Positions 24,341 to 32,815 of a stretch of 64,000 nucleotides of DNA are shown here, piece by piece. Origin of the DNA: Bacteroidaceae bacterium. Lineage in GTDB: Bacteria; Bacteroidota; Bacteroidia; Bacteroidales; Barnesiellaceae_A. The position numbers and the translations under genes are program-made. The notes under the pieces were generated by a model that was not told the origin of the DNA, did no database searches, and was given only the letters and a program-made list of their open reading frames with translations. The stretch covers positions 1 to 64,000 of the forward strand of contig JAFXJY010000004.1 in NCBI GenBank assembly GCA_017531985.1. The letters run 5' to 3'. How positions within the stretch are numbered: the first letter of the stretch is position 1; each line of letters starts with the position of its first letter.

Positions 24341-25180
24341 ATGAAATCTCTTGCATCGAAATATATAATTGCCAATGTCCTACTGTTCACGATAGGCGGT
24401 ATCGTGACAGTATTGTTACAACACTTCTGCGGCAATTTTCCGGTCGAGATATTTCGCTTTCCCCTCAACCTTATCATCATGGTTGTGTGGCTATATATAC
24501 TGATGGAGCTATATAAGGCTCGCGAGTATAATATAGTGACTCGGTATCTGTTATCGAACGAAGCCACATGGATGTCAATAACGCTACTTATTCTTGCCTG
24601 CATCGCAATGGGATTGCAACGTCATCCTGCCACGACCTCCTACCCCTTTGTGTTGGCAATTTTTTATACCCTCACGCAGCTTACATTGGTTATCATGAGA
24701 GGATGGCGTAACAGCGAGGGTGTGCGATGGCGATTTCTATGCAACCATGTGGGATTGTGGCTGGCTGTTGGAGCCGGATTCTGGGGTTCGCCCGACATGG
24801 ATGTATTACGAACAATCGTCGATACAGAACAACCAACCCAAGTAGCATATCGCATGGATGGTAGTGCAAGCACCCTGAAATACAACTTGCAGTTGATGGA
24901 CTTTCGTGCCGAATATTATGAAAACAATACACCATCATCCTATGAAGCCGATATAATGATAGATGGGCAACGAGTAACACTCTCAGTCAATCACCCTCAT
25001 GCTCACAGTTTTATTGAAGATATTTATCTGACAGCTTACGATTATAATTCAAATGGTGTGTACTGCATCATTCAGATAGTAAAACAACCCGCCAAATGGG
25101 TGATGGCAATAGGCATCATCATGCTCATTGCCGGTGCAATAATGATGTTTGTTCAAGGATATAAACCCAAGGTATCATGA
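24341..25180 (+). CDS. ResB-like cytochrome c biogenesis protein
   Basis: A 279-residue membrane protein with about five N-terminal helices (IIANVLLFTIGGIVTVLL, LIIMVVWLYILMEL, MSITLLILACIAMGL and two more). A periplasmic beta-rich segment follows (about 165-250, ending VYCIIQIVKQPAKW), then one C-terminal helix (VMAIGIIMLIAGAIMMFV). The layout of periplasmic domain plus the VKQPAKW-like exit is that of compact ResB/CcsB proteins, which with CcsA carry heme to the periplasm and attach it to CXXCH motifs (system II). It overlaps the CcsA-like gene by 4 bp, and a multiheme c-type peroxidase follows. Confidence 0.75.
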   Translation: MKSLASKYIIANVLLFTIGGIVTVLLQHFCGNFPVEIFRFPLNLIIMVVWLYILMELYKAREYNIVTRYLLSNEATWMSITLLILACIAMGLQRHPATTSYPFVLAIFYTLTQLTLVIMRGWRNSEGVRWRFLCNHVGLWLAVGAGFWGSPDMDVLRTIVDTEQPTQVAYRMDGSASTLKYNLQLMDFRAEYYENNTPSSYEADIMIDGQRVTLSVNHPHAHSFIEDIYLTAYDYNSNGVYCIIQIVKQPAKWVMAIGIIMLIAGAIMMFVQGYKPKVS

Positions 25181-25956
25181 TAATAGGTTGGAACATATTT
25201 CATTGGATAGCCATAATGGTATTCATTCTGTCGGGCATAGGAGCAATACAGTCCCTTCGTTCTCGGCAGTATTGTCGCAGTGCCTTTTATTGCACCTTGG
25301 CAGCCATTGTTATAATGGGTGGATTTATCATCATGATGGGCATTTCACTCTCTCGTCCTCCCATGCGAACTATGGGAGAAACCCGCCTATGGTACTCTTT
25401 CTTTATGCTTGTGGCAGGTGCTATAACCTATGCCCGATGGAAGTATCGATGGATATTGAGTTTCTCCACACTGATGGCTACGGTCTTTATGATAATCAAT
25501 ATCGTACGCCCCGAAATACACGACCAAACACTGATGCCGGCCTTGCAGAGCGTATGGTTCATTCCCCACGTGGCTGTCTATATGTTCTCCTATGCCCTAC
25601 TGGGATGTGCCACACTGATAGCTATATATTGGCTGTTTACATCCGAAGACCTGTTGCCCGCAATACAAGGATTGGTACATGGTGGTATAGCTTTTTTCAC
25701 AATAGGCATGCTCACCGGTGCTTTATGGGCCAAAGAGGCTTGGGGCGAATATTGGAGCTGGGATGCCAAGGAGGCTTGGGCTGCTGCCACATGGATGATG
25801 TATCTGCTATTCATCCATTGCAGTGGAGCTTGTCGTAAGAGAAAACAACTACTGACAGTCATCCTTATCCTTGCATTCCTTTCGTTGCAAATGTGCTGGT
25901 ATGGTGTCAACTACCTACCATCGGCAAGTGAAAGTGTACATATATATAACAGATAA
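25177..25956 (+). CDS. CcsA/ResC-like cytochrome c biogenesis protein
   Basis: A 259-residue multipass membrane protein of the CcmC/CcsA heme-handling family. The diagnostic tryptophan-rich periplasmic WWD motif is present as WGEYWSWDAKEAW. Conserved histidines flank it, in FIPHVAVYMFSY and LLFIHCSGACR. About eight helices are predicted by eye. It binds heme and, with ResB, ligates it to apocytochromes. It overlaps the ResB-like gene by 4 bp and lies 29 bp before the peroxidase, the likely client in this operon. Confidence 0.88.
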   Translation: MIIGWNIFHWIAIMVFILSGIGAIQSLRSRQYCRSAFYCTLAAIVIMGGFIIMMGISLSRPPMRTMGETRLWYSFFMLVAGAITYARWKYRWILSFSTLMATVFMIINIVRPEIHDQTLMPALQSVWFIPHVAVYMFSYALLGCATLIAIYWLFTSEDLLPAIQGLVHGGIAFFTIGMLTGALWAKEAWGEYWSWDAKEAWAAATWMMYLLFIHCSGACRKRKQLLTVILILAFLSLQMCWYGVNYLPSASESVHIYNR

Positions 25957-25985
25957 TTATTACCAACTTCTAAATACTTACGGTT

Positions 25986-27368
25986 ATGAAGAAAAGATTG
26001 TTTATTACCTTCTTGGTGTTGATAGTAGCACTGTTCACTATCTATCGCATCAGCGTTAAAGCACCTTCGGGCAATTATCCATTACAGAACAAGGCAACCG
26101 CTATCTTTATCAAAGGTGGCTGTCTGAGTTGTCACAGTGCCAACCCCGACCTTCCTTTTTATGCCGATCTCCCGGTTATAGGCAACATGGTTAAGAACGA
26201 TAGTAAGGAGGGTTATCGCATGTTCGACATGACTCCTATGATGACTGCCCTCGAAAACGGCATACTGCCGTCACCCGTCGATGTTGCCAAGGTTGAGAAA
26301 GTTACCATGGACGGAACAATGCCTCCTGCTCAATACTACTTGGTTCATTGGGGAAGTGAGATGACCAGCACCAAGCGAGATATAATTATAGAGTGGGTAA
26401 CCGACTATCGCGAAGAGTACTATGCCGATGGCCTTCAAGGAGAACGTGCCGGTGAACCCATTCGCCCCATACCTCTTACAGTCGCAGTGGATGCTCGCAA
26501 AGCCGAGTTGGGTCGCATACTCTATCATGACGTACGATTATCATCCGACAATACCGTTTCATGTGCTACCTGTCATGGACTGAATACAGCCGGAGTCGAC
26601 AACAAACAATACTCGGAAGGCGTGCAAGGGCAACTCGGTGGTGTAAATGCACCGACTGTCTTTAACGCAGTATTTAACTTTGTACAATTCTGGGACGGAC
26701 GTGCCACCACTCTGGCCGAGCAAGCCGCAGGACCACCACTCAACCCCGTCGAAATGGCATCCACATCGTTCGATGAAATCATCGCCAAACTACAAGCCGA
26801 CAAAGAGTTGACACAAGCCTTTACCGAGGCTTATCCCGATGGATGGAGCGAAGCCAACATTACCAACGCCATTGAGATGTTTGAAATGACATTAATTACC
26901 CCCAATTCACGTTTCGACAAGTATTTGCGAGGTGATGACAATGCAATTACGGCAGTGGAAAAAGAAGGATACGAACTCTTCAAGAAGTACAACTGTGCTA
27001 CTTGCCATGTAGGCATCAACTTAGGCGGTGAATCATACGAGTTGATGGGATTGCGTAAACACTACTTTGCCGACCGAAACATGGAAATGACCGTCGAAGA
27101 TGATGGCAGATATAAAGTAACACAACAAGAACGTGATCGTCATCGTTTCAAAGTCCCCTCATTGCGTAATGTTGCCCTCACTTGGCCTTATTATCACGAC
27201 GGTAGTCAAGCGTCGCTCAAAGAAGCTGTGTGCAAGATGGGTACTTACCAGTCGGGCGTCGAATTGACCGACGAAGAGGAGGATAAGATCGTAGCCTTCC
27301 TCAACACCCTCACAGGTGAGTATGAAGGTAAAACACTTACCAACGACAACACACAACCCATACAATAA
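25986..27368 (+). CDS. Tri-heme cytochrome c peroxidase (YhjA-like)
   Basis: A 460-residue periplasmic enzyme held by an uncleaved N-terminal helix (residues 4-20). Three c-type heme motifs are present: C46-L-S-C49-H50 in an N-terminal cytochrome c domain, and C193-A-T-C196-H197 and C337-A-T-C340-H341 in a bacterial di-heme peroxidase domain. NAPTVFNAVFNFVQFWDGRA and FKVPSLRNVALTWPYYHDG are standard for the family. The extra N-terminal heme makes it like E. coli YhjA, which reduces hydrogen peroxide with electrons from quinol. Here menaquinol would be the natural donor. It is preceded by its own cytochrome c maturation pair. Confidence 0.93.
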   Translation: MKKRLFITFLVLIVALFTIYRISVKAPSGNYPLQNKATAIFIKGGCLSCHSANPDLPFYADLPVIGNMVKNDSKEGYRMFDMTPMMTALENGILPSPVDVAKVEKVTMDGTMPPAQYYLVHWGSEMTSTKRDIIIEWVTDYREEYYADGLQGERAGEPIRPIPLTVAVDARKAELGRILYHDVRLSSDNTVSCATCHGLNTAGVDNKQYSEGVQGQLGGVNAPTVFNAVFNFVQFWDGRATTLAEQAAGPPLNPVEMASTSFDEIIAKLQADKELTQAFTEAYPDGWSEANITNAIEMFEMTLITPNSRFDKYLRGDDNAITAVEKEGYELFKKYNCATCHVGINLGGESYELMGLRKHYFADRNMEMTVEDDGRYKVTQQERDRHRFKVPSLRNVALTWPYYHDGSQASLKEAVCKMGTYQSGVELTDEEEDKIVAFLNTLTGEYEGKTLTNDNTQPIQ

Positions 27369-27385
27369 ACACTCATTCATCACTC

Positions 27386-27429
27386 AAAGGAGGGTAAGCC
27401 CATTTATTTACTTGGGCTTACCCTCCTTT
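27386..27429 (+). terminator. Perfect 17-bp hairpin after the peroxidase gene
   Basis: AAAGGAGGGTAAGCCCA (27386-27402) pairs perfectly with 27413-27429, leaving a 10-nt AT-rich loop. The position 18 bp after the stop codon suggests a terminator, but there is no T run after the stem on either strand. Confidence 0.6.
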
Positions 27430-27811
27430 GGCTTACAAGAATAGAGGAAACACCATATTTACGACCACAACTACACAGGTACAAGAAACAGATGCAAATA
27501 TTATATACCCAACTGTGAGACAGGTACACACAGTCTCCGAGACCCAATCAGATACCAACGCAATAATGACTTGCGACCGCCCTATTACGAAATCGAACAA
27601 AGTCGGCATCCGTCCAATCGGTCATCACATCCGCACCAGTCTGAAAAGAGAACATCAGTAATAGGTTTTTCACATTTTTTCACACTGCAATCATGGCGTG
27701 TTTTTGCCCGATTTGTTATGTTTTTACATTATAAAATAGTATCTTTGCATCGCTGATACTATGTATTGAGCATAAATGCAAAAACACAGTTTAATTTAAT
27801 AAAAAATCACA
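27430..27811. other. Intergenic region before the methylmalonyl-CoA operon
   Basis: About 380 bp without a credible gene. A 77-codon frame (27428-27661) is compositionally unlike coding sequence and overlaps the hairpin. A promoter element lies near the right end. Confidence 0.6.
27740..27747 (+). promoter_or_regulatory. -7 promoter element of the mce-mmdA operon
   Basis: TATCTTTG at 27740-27747, 64 bp before the mce start. A TTTG lies at 27712-27715, 24 bp upstream, a little far for the consensus. Confidence 0.55.
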
Positions 27812-28225
27812 ATGGAAATTTCTCACATTGAACACCTGGGAATAGCTGTAAAAAGCCTCGAAGAGGCCATTCCCTATTACGAAAACATCCTTGGTATGAA
27901 ATGCTACTCAATCGAAGAAGTAGCCGACCAAAAAGTAAGAACAGCCTTCTTCAAGGTAGGTCAAACAAAGATAGAGCTCCTTGAACCCACAAGCCCCGAA
28001 AGCACCATCGCCGGCTTTATTGAGAAGCGTGGCGAAGGTATCCACCACCTCGCATTTGCCGTAGCCGATGGCGTAGCCAACGCACTTGCCGAAGTTGAAG
28101 GAAAGGGAGTACGTCTTATCGACAAAGCCCCCCGTAAAGGTGCCGAAGGTCTTAACATCGCATTCCTTCACCCCAAATCGACAGCCGGTGTATTAACTGA
28201 ACTTTGTGAAAATCCTAACAAATAA
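27812..28225 (+). CDS. mce: Methylmalonyl-CoA epimerase
   Basis: A 137-residue vicinal-oxygen-chelate fold enzyme that interconverts (R)- and (S)-methylmalonyl-CoA. The sequence starts [20 protein letters not shown], giving the first metal-binding His, and continues with [23 protein letters not shown] (second His) and [10 protein letters not shown] (Glu ligand). Length is that of the family. It is the first gene of the propionate operon, 7 bp before the carboxyltransferase gene, and supplies the epimer that MmdA decarboxylates. Confidence 0.95.
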   Translation: MEISHIEHLGIAVKSLEEAIPYYENILGMKCYSIEEVADQKVRTAFFKVGQTKIELLEPTSPESTIAGFIEKRGEGIHHLAFAVADGVANALAEVEGKGVRLIDKAPRKGAEGLNIAFLHPKSTAGVLTELCENPNK

Positions 28226-28232
28226 TACAATA

Positions 28233-29786
28233 ATGAGCAATCAACTCGAAAAAGTAAAAGAGCTTATCGCATTACGCAACGAAGCTCGTCTCGGTGGTGG
28301 CGAGAAAGCCATTGCCAAGCAACACGAACGCGGTAAATACACTGCTCGTGAACGTATCAATCAACTCCTCGACGAAGGTAGTTTTGAAGAAATCGACATG
28401 TTTGTACGCCACCGTTGCTACAACTTCGGTCAAGAGAAAAAGTCATATCTCGGTGACGGTGTTGTAACAGGTTATGGTACAATCGAAGGTCGTCTTGTCT
28501 ATGTATTCGCACAAGACTTCACCGTATTTGGTGGTTCTTTGTCAGAGCAAATGGCAATGAAGATATGCAAGGTTATGGACATGGCCATGAAGATGGGAGC
28601 CCCCATCATCGGTATCAACGACTCAGGTGGTGCTCGTATCCAAGAAGGTATCAATGCCCTTGCCGGTTACTCTGAAATCTTCCAACGCAACATCATGGCT
28701 TCGGGTGTAGTACCCCAAATCTCAGGTATCTTTGGTCCTTGTGCAGGTGGTGCCGTTTACTCTCCCGCCCTCACCGACTTCATCGTGATGGTTAAAGAGA
28801 TTTCATACATGTTCCTCACAGGTCCTTCGGTAGTTAAGACCGTTACAGGCGAGGACGTAACACAAGAACAATTGGGTGGTGCCGAGATGCACTCTAAGAC
28901 ATCGGGTGTTGCACACTTTGCTTGCGAGACAGGTGACGAAGGTCTCTCAGTTATCCGCAAGCTCATCAGCTACATACCTCAAAACAACCTTGAAGAGGCT
29001 CCCGTACTTCCTTGCGAAGACCCCATCGATCGTCTCGAAGACTCTCTCAACGAGATTATCCCCGACAGCCCCAACCAACCCTACGACATGTACCAAGTTA
29101 TCGGTGCTATCATCGACAATGGTGAATTCCTCGAAGTACAACGCGACTTCGCACGCAACATCATCATCGGTTTTGCACGCTTCAATGGCCAATCAGTAGG
29201 TATCGTTGCCAACCAACCTCAATACCTCGCAGGTGTACTCGACTGCAACGCTTCACGCAAGGCAGCTCGTTTCGTTCGTTTCTGCGACGCATTCAACATT
29301 CCTTTGGTAACATTGGTTGACGTTCCCGGATTCTTGCCCGGTACAGGTCAAGAGTACAACGCTGTTATCTCTCACGGTGCCAAGTTGCTCTACGCTTACG
29401 GCGAGGCCACAGTACCCAAAGTAACAGTAACATTGCGTAAGTCATACGGTGGTTCACACATCGTGATGAGCTGTAAGCAACTCCGTGGCGACATGAACTA
29501 TGCATGGCCTACTGCCGAAATCGCCGTTATGGGTGCATCAGGTGCAGCTGCTGTTCTTTATGCCAAGGAAGCCAAAGAACAAGCCGATCCCAAGGCCTAC
29601 ATCGCCGAGAAAGAAGCCGAGTACAACAAGTTGTTTGCCAACCCCTACAACGCTGCACGCTACGGATACATCGACGACGTTATCGAACCTCGCAACACTC
29701 GTTTCCGCATTATTCGTGCTTTGGAACAACTGCGTACTAAGAAACTTACCAACCCTGCCAAGAAGCACGGTAATATTCCTCTATAA
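28233..29786 (+). CDS. mmdA: Methylmalonyl-CoA decarboxylase/carboxyltransferase alpha subunit
   Basis: A 517-residue carboxyltransferase that moves CO2 from methylmalonyl-CoA to biotin, yielding propionyl-CoA. Two crotonase-like halves are visible. The N-terminal half has [41 protein letters not shown] and [13 protein letters not shown]. The C-terminal half has [34 protein letters not shown] and [10 protein letters not shown]. The ATG at 28233 lies 7 bp after mce; an ATG-like start inside mce is not needed. Propionyl-CoA carboxylase beta chains are close homologues, but the neighbours (OadG-like, biotin carrier, OadB) identify the sodium-pumping decarboxylase complex. Confidence 0.95.
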   Translation: MSNQLEKVKELIALRNEARLGGGEKAIAKQHERGKYTARERINQLLDEGSFEEIDMFVRHRCYNFGQEKKSYLGDGVVTGYGTIEGRLVYVFAQDFTVFGGSLSEQMAMKICKVMDMAMKMGAPIIGINDSGGARIQEGINALAGYSEIFQRNIMASGVVPQISGIFGPCAGGAVYSPALTDFIVMVKEISYMFLTGPSVVKTVTGEDVTQEQLGGAEMHSKTSGVAHFACETGDEGLSVIRKLISYIPQNNLEEAPVLPCEDPIDRLEDSLNEIIPDSPNQPYDMYQVIGAIIDNGEFLEVQRDFARNIIIGFARFNGQSVGIVANQPQYLAGVLDCNASRKAARFVRFCDAFNIPLVTLVDVPGFLPGTGQEYNAVISHGAKLLYAYGEATVPKVTVTLRKSYGGSHIVMSCKQLRGDMNYAWPTAEIAVMGASGAAAVLYAKEAKEQADPKAYIAEKEAEYNKLFANPYNAARYGYIDDVIEPRNTRFRIIRALEQLRTKKLTNPAKKHGNIPL

Positions 29787-29805
29787 TCCTTAAAAACATA
29801 TCAAT

Positions 29806-30759
29806 ATGAACAAAAATAAATTTGGAATATTGAGCATGTTGCTGGCAGTTGTCGTAGCATTCACTTCTTGTGGAAATAAAGGTGAAGAAACACTTGGAAA
29901 TTCCAAGATTATCATCAACGAAGTGCTGATGGTAAATGAAACCAACTTCCAAGACGACTACGGCATGCATAGTGCGTGGATAGAGCTATTTAACAAATCA
30001 TTCGGCAATGTCAACATAGCAGGCTACAAATTAGAATGCGAGATTGATGGTCAAGCCGTTAAATACACTATCCCCAAAGGTGACGTACTCACTCTTATTC
30101 CATCACGTCAACACACCCTCTTCTGGGCTGACGCTCAACCCAACCGCGGTACATTTCATGTCAACTTCATGCTCGATAGTTGCAGCACAACAAAAGATGT
30201 AACTATCCGCTTGTATGATTCGGGCGATAAACTCCTCGACGAGACTACAATCCCCGCCGGCACACTCACATTGGCCGACCAATCATACGCTCTGAAAGAA
30301 GACGGTGTTAAAGAGTCATGGGAAATTAAAGGTGCAGGAACCGAAAAGTTCGTAACACCCAGTACCAACAACTTTACACTCGACCGCAACATAAAGATGG
30401 AGAATTTCACAGAGAAAGACCCTGCTGGCGTAGGTATGGCTATATCTGCAATGGTAGTAGTCTTCAGCTGTTTGATTATTCTTTACATAGTATTCAAGTG
30501 CATTGGTAAAATATCGGCATGGAATGCTAAGCGTGTTGCTGCCAAGACCAAGGGACTGAACGAAGAAGAGACCAAAGAAGCAATGGCCAAAGGTTCTACC
30601 CCCGGTGAAGTGTTTGCGGCTATTGCCATGGCTATGCATGAGATGCAAGAAGACGTACACGATGTGGAGGATACCATCCTTACCATCCACCAAGTGGAAC
30701 GCCGCTACTCTCCCTGGAACTCTAAGATTTACTCTTTGCGTGATCTTCCTAAAAAATAA
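29806..30759 (+). CDS. Lipoprotein lamin-tail domain fused to an OadG-like subunit
   Basis: A 317-residue membrane protein. It starts with a lipoprotein-type signal (VVAFTSC22G). A lamin-tail-like beta domain follows (about 30-140, KIIINEVLMVNETNFQDDYG, SAWIELFNKS, VNIAGYKL). A single helix (about 207-230, GMAISAMVVVFSCLIILYIV) and a cytoplasmic tail with KGLNEEETKEAM complete it. The helix and tail correspond to the small gamma (OadG) subunit of sodium-translocating decarboxylases, and the gene sits between MmdA and the biotin carrier as expected. Canonical OadG is about 80-120 residues, so the extracytoplasmic part is an addition. The lipobox may not be processed if the C-terminal helix is the anchor. 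Confidence 0.8.
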   Translation: MNKNKFGILSMLLAVVVAFTSCGNKGEETLGNSKIIINEVLMVNETNFQDDYGMHSAWIELFNKSFGNVNIAGYKLECEIDGQAVKYTIPKGDVLTLIPSRQHTLFWADAQPNRGTFHVNFMLDSCSTTKDVTIRLYDSGDKLLDETTIPAGTLTLADQSYALKEDGVKESWEIKGAGTEKFVTPSTNNFTLDRNIKMENFTEKDPAGVGMAISAMVVVFSCLIILYIVFKCIGKISAWNAKRVAAKTKGLNEEETKEAMAKGSTPGEVFAAIAMAMHEMQEDVHDVEDTILTIHQVERRYSPWNSKIYSLRDLPKK

Positions 30760-30789
30760 TCTAAATCTTAACATTCAAAACTTACAACA

Positions 30790-31218
30790 ATGAAAGACTA
30801 TAAATATACCATCAACGGCAATATTTATAAGGTAACAATCGGAGACATCGAAGAAAACGTAGCACACGTTGAGGTTAACGGTACTCCCTACCTTGTCGAA
30901 ATGGAAAAAGTGGTAAAACCCACCATGAAACCCGTAGTAAAAGCACGCCCCACAACTCCCGCTGCTCCTACTACCCAACTCACTCGTCCCTCGGCTGCTG
31001 CCGGTGCAGGAACTATCAAGTCACCGCTCCCCGGTGTTATCCTCAGCGTTAAAGTTAACGTTGGCGATGAAGTAAAGAAAGGCGATACCATTCTTATCCT
31101 CGAAGCCATGAAGATGGAAAATGCTATCAAAGCCGACCGCGATGGTAAGATTGCAGCCATCAATGTTAAACAAGGAGAGTCGGTTCTCGAAGGTGCTGCT
31201 CTCGTAACAATCGAGTAA
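30790..31218 (+). CDS. Biotin carboxyl carrier subunit of the decarboxylase
   Basis: A 142-residue biotin carrier. An N-terminal segment (1-40) is followed by a Pro/Ala/Thr-rich linker (about 43-72). The biotinyl domain (about 75-142) has the biotinylation motif E106-A-M-K108-M-E, with Lys108 as attachment site. Glycines of SPLPGVILSVKVNVGDEVKKG are typical. It moves carboxyl groups between MmdA and the membrane subunit OadB; the next gene starts 2 bp after its stop. Confidence 0.95.
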   Translation: MKDYKYTINGNIYKVTIGDIEENVAHVEVNGTPYLVEMEKVVKPTMKPVVKARPTTPAAPTTQLTRPSAAAGAGTIKSPLPGVILSVKVNVGDEVKKGDTILILEAMKMENAIKADRDGKIAAINVKQGESVLEGAALVTIE

Positions 31219-31219
31219 T

Positions 31220-32380
31220 ATGATGGATTTTATTAATTTTTTAGGTTCTAACCTCGGCGATTTCTGGGCATATACCGGCTTTGCCAATGCAACATGGCAA
31301 CACTTTGCCATGATTGCCATCGGTATATTCTTCATCTATCTCGCCGTGGCTAAGGAATTTGAGCCAATGCTCTTGATTCCTATCGGTTTCGGTATGCTCA
31401 TCGGTAACATTCCATTCAACATGGAAGCTGGCTTACAAGTGGGTATATACGAACAAAATTCAGTATTGAACATCTTCTACCAAGGCGTACAACAAGGTTG
31501 GTATCCTCCTCTCATCTTCTTGGGTATTGGTGCAATGACCGACTTCTCGGCTCTCATCTCCAACCCCAAATTGATGCTCGTAGGTGCAGCTGCCCAATTT
31601 GGTATCTTCGGTGCATATATGATTGCATTACTCCTTGGTTTCGACCCCATGCAAGCCGGTGCAATCGGTATCATTGGTGGTGCCGACGGTCCTACCGCTA
31701 TCTTCTTGTCGTCGAAACTCGCCCCTAACTTGATGGGTGCTATCGCTGTATCGGCCTACTCTTACATGGCTCTTGTGCCTGTAATACAACCGCCCATCAT
31801 GCGACTGCTCACCACCTCGAAGGAACGCGTCATCCGCATGAAACCTCCTCGTGCCGTATCGCACACCGAGAAGGTAATGTTCCCCATCATCGGCTTGTTG
31901 CTCACTTGCTTTATCGTGCCATCAGGTCTACCCCTTCTGGGTATGCTCTTCTTCGGTAACCTCTTGAAAGAAAGTGGTGTTACTCGTCGTCTGGCCGAGA
32001 CTGCCCGCGGTCCGCTCATCGACGTTATCACCATCCTTCTCGGTGTTACAGTAGGTGCATCGACACAAGCATCGGAGTTCCTTACCATCGATTCTATCCT
32101 TATCTTCGGATTGGGAGCATTGTCATTCGTTATTGCCACTGCTTCGGGTGTATTGTTTGTGAAGTTCTTCAACCTCTTCTTGAAGGAAGACAACAAAATC
32201 AATCCCCTCATTGGTAACTCAGGCGTATCGGCTGTTCCCGACGCAGCACGTATCTCACAACACGTTGGCTTGGAATACGACCCATCCAACTACTTGTTGA
32301 TGCACGCTATGGGACCCAACGTAGCCGGTGTTATCGGCTCAGCTGTGGCTGCCGGTGTCTTACTGGGCTTCTTATTGTAA
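31220..32380 (+). CDS. oadB: Sodium-translocating decarboxylase beta subunit
   Basis: A 386-residue inner-membrane subunit with about ten helices that decarboxylates carboxybiotin and pumps sodium out. The conserved region GAIGIIGGADGPTAIFLSSK contains the aspartate of the sodium/proton path, and NSGVSAVPDAARISQ with LLMHAMGPNVAGVIGS carries the other conserved polar residues. The start may be the ATG at 31220 or the adjacent ATG at 31223. It closes the mce-mmdA-OadG-biotin carrier-oadB operon and is followed by a strong terminator. Confidence 0.96.
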   Translation: MMDFINFLGSNLGDFWAYTGFANATWQHFAMIAIGIFFIYLAVAKEFEPMLLIPIGFGMLIGNIPFNMEAGLQVGIYEQNSVLNIFYQGVQQGWYPPLIFLGIGAMTDFSALISNPKLMLVGAAAQFGIFGAYMIALLLGFDPMQAGAIGIIGGADGPTAIFLSSKLAPNLMGAIAVSAYSYMALVPVIQPPIMRLLTTSKERVIRMKPPRAVSHTEKVMFPIIGLLLTCFIVPSGLPLLGMLFFGNLLKESGVTRRLAETARGPLIDVITILLGVTVGASTQASEFLTIDSILIFGLGALSFVIATASGVLFVKFFNLFLKEDNKINPLIGNSGVSAVPDAARISQHVGLEYDPSNYLLMHAMGPNVAGVIGSAVAAGVLLGFLL

Positions 32381-32399
32381 TCAATTCATTAACTATCAA

Positions 32400-32429
32400 A
32401 AAGACTGCCCCTCGCGGGCAGTCTTTTTA
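32400..32429 (+). terminator. Terminator of the mce-oadB operon
   Basis: AAGACTGCCC (32401-32410) pairs with GGGCAGTCTT (32416-32425) across a CTCGC loop, followed by TTTAT. Confidence 0.9.
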
Positions 32430-32451
32430 TAACTATAATACATTTACAACC

Positions 32452-32736
32452 ATGGCTACTTGTGCTGCGTTATATGATAAATATGCCGACCGCAAAGGAG
32501 GCATGACCGCTGACGAGGCTCGCAAATCGTTAGCACCTTACATCGATTCTTTCAAACTTATCATCAACGAACAAGAGATCGTTCTTGGTCCCGGCAAAGG
32601 TCCGCTCAGCGTTATAGAACTTAAACGTATATGTGCCATCGTTGACGAACACGAACAACTCTATATCGTTACCGCTGGTTGTATATATATAATGTATAAA
32701 GCAACCGCTCAAATAGACATCAACATAAGAAGTTAA
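32452..32736 (+). CDS. Small protein of unknown function
   Basis: A 94-residue protein, no signal peptide. The first half is helical with KGGMTADEARKSLAPYIDSF, and the second half is hydrophobic beta (EIVLGPGKGPLSVIELKRIC, EQLYIVTAGCIYIMYKA). No family is recognised. It lies between two strong hairpins (32400-32429 and 32763-32796), so it would need its own promoter; I do not see a convincing one in the 22-bp gap, and readthrough is the alternative. Confidence 0.5.
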   Translation: MATCAALYDKYADRKGGMTADEARKSLAPYIDSFKLIINEQEIVLGPGKGPLSVIELKRICAIVDEHEQLYIVTAGCIYIMYKATAQIDINIRS

Positions 32737-32762
32737 CTACTCTGTATCAACTTCTTCATCAT

Positions 32763-32796
32763 ACGACAACGGCAGGCCGAAGCCTGCCGTTGTCGT
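32763..32796. terminator. Bidirectional terminator between convergent genes
   Basis: A perfect 15-bp stem (ACGACAACGGCAGGC with its complement, 32763-32777 and 32782-32796) closes a 4-nt loop. Read on the minus strand the loop is C-TTCG-G, the exceptionally stable UUCG tetraloop. It separates the small protein from the minus-strand DUF4861 gene. Confidence 0.75.
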
Positions 32797-32815
32797 TAAC
32801 ATATAAGTTTCTGCT

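Noticed and set aside
25149..25838. 229-codon frame overlapping the CcsA-like gene
   Set aside because: It shares DNA with the CcsA-like gene, which carries the WWD motif; the alternative frame has no recognisable features.
27428..27661. 77-codon frame before the mce promoter
   Set aside because: Starts inside the 17-bp hairpin, no features, no promoter assigned.
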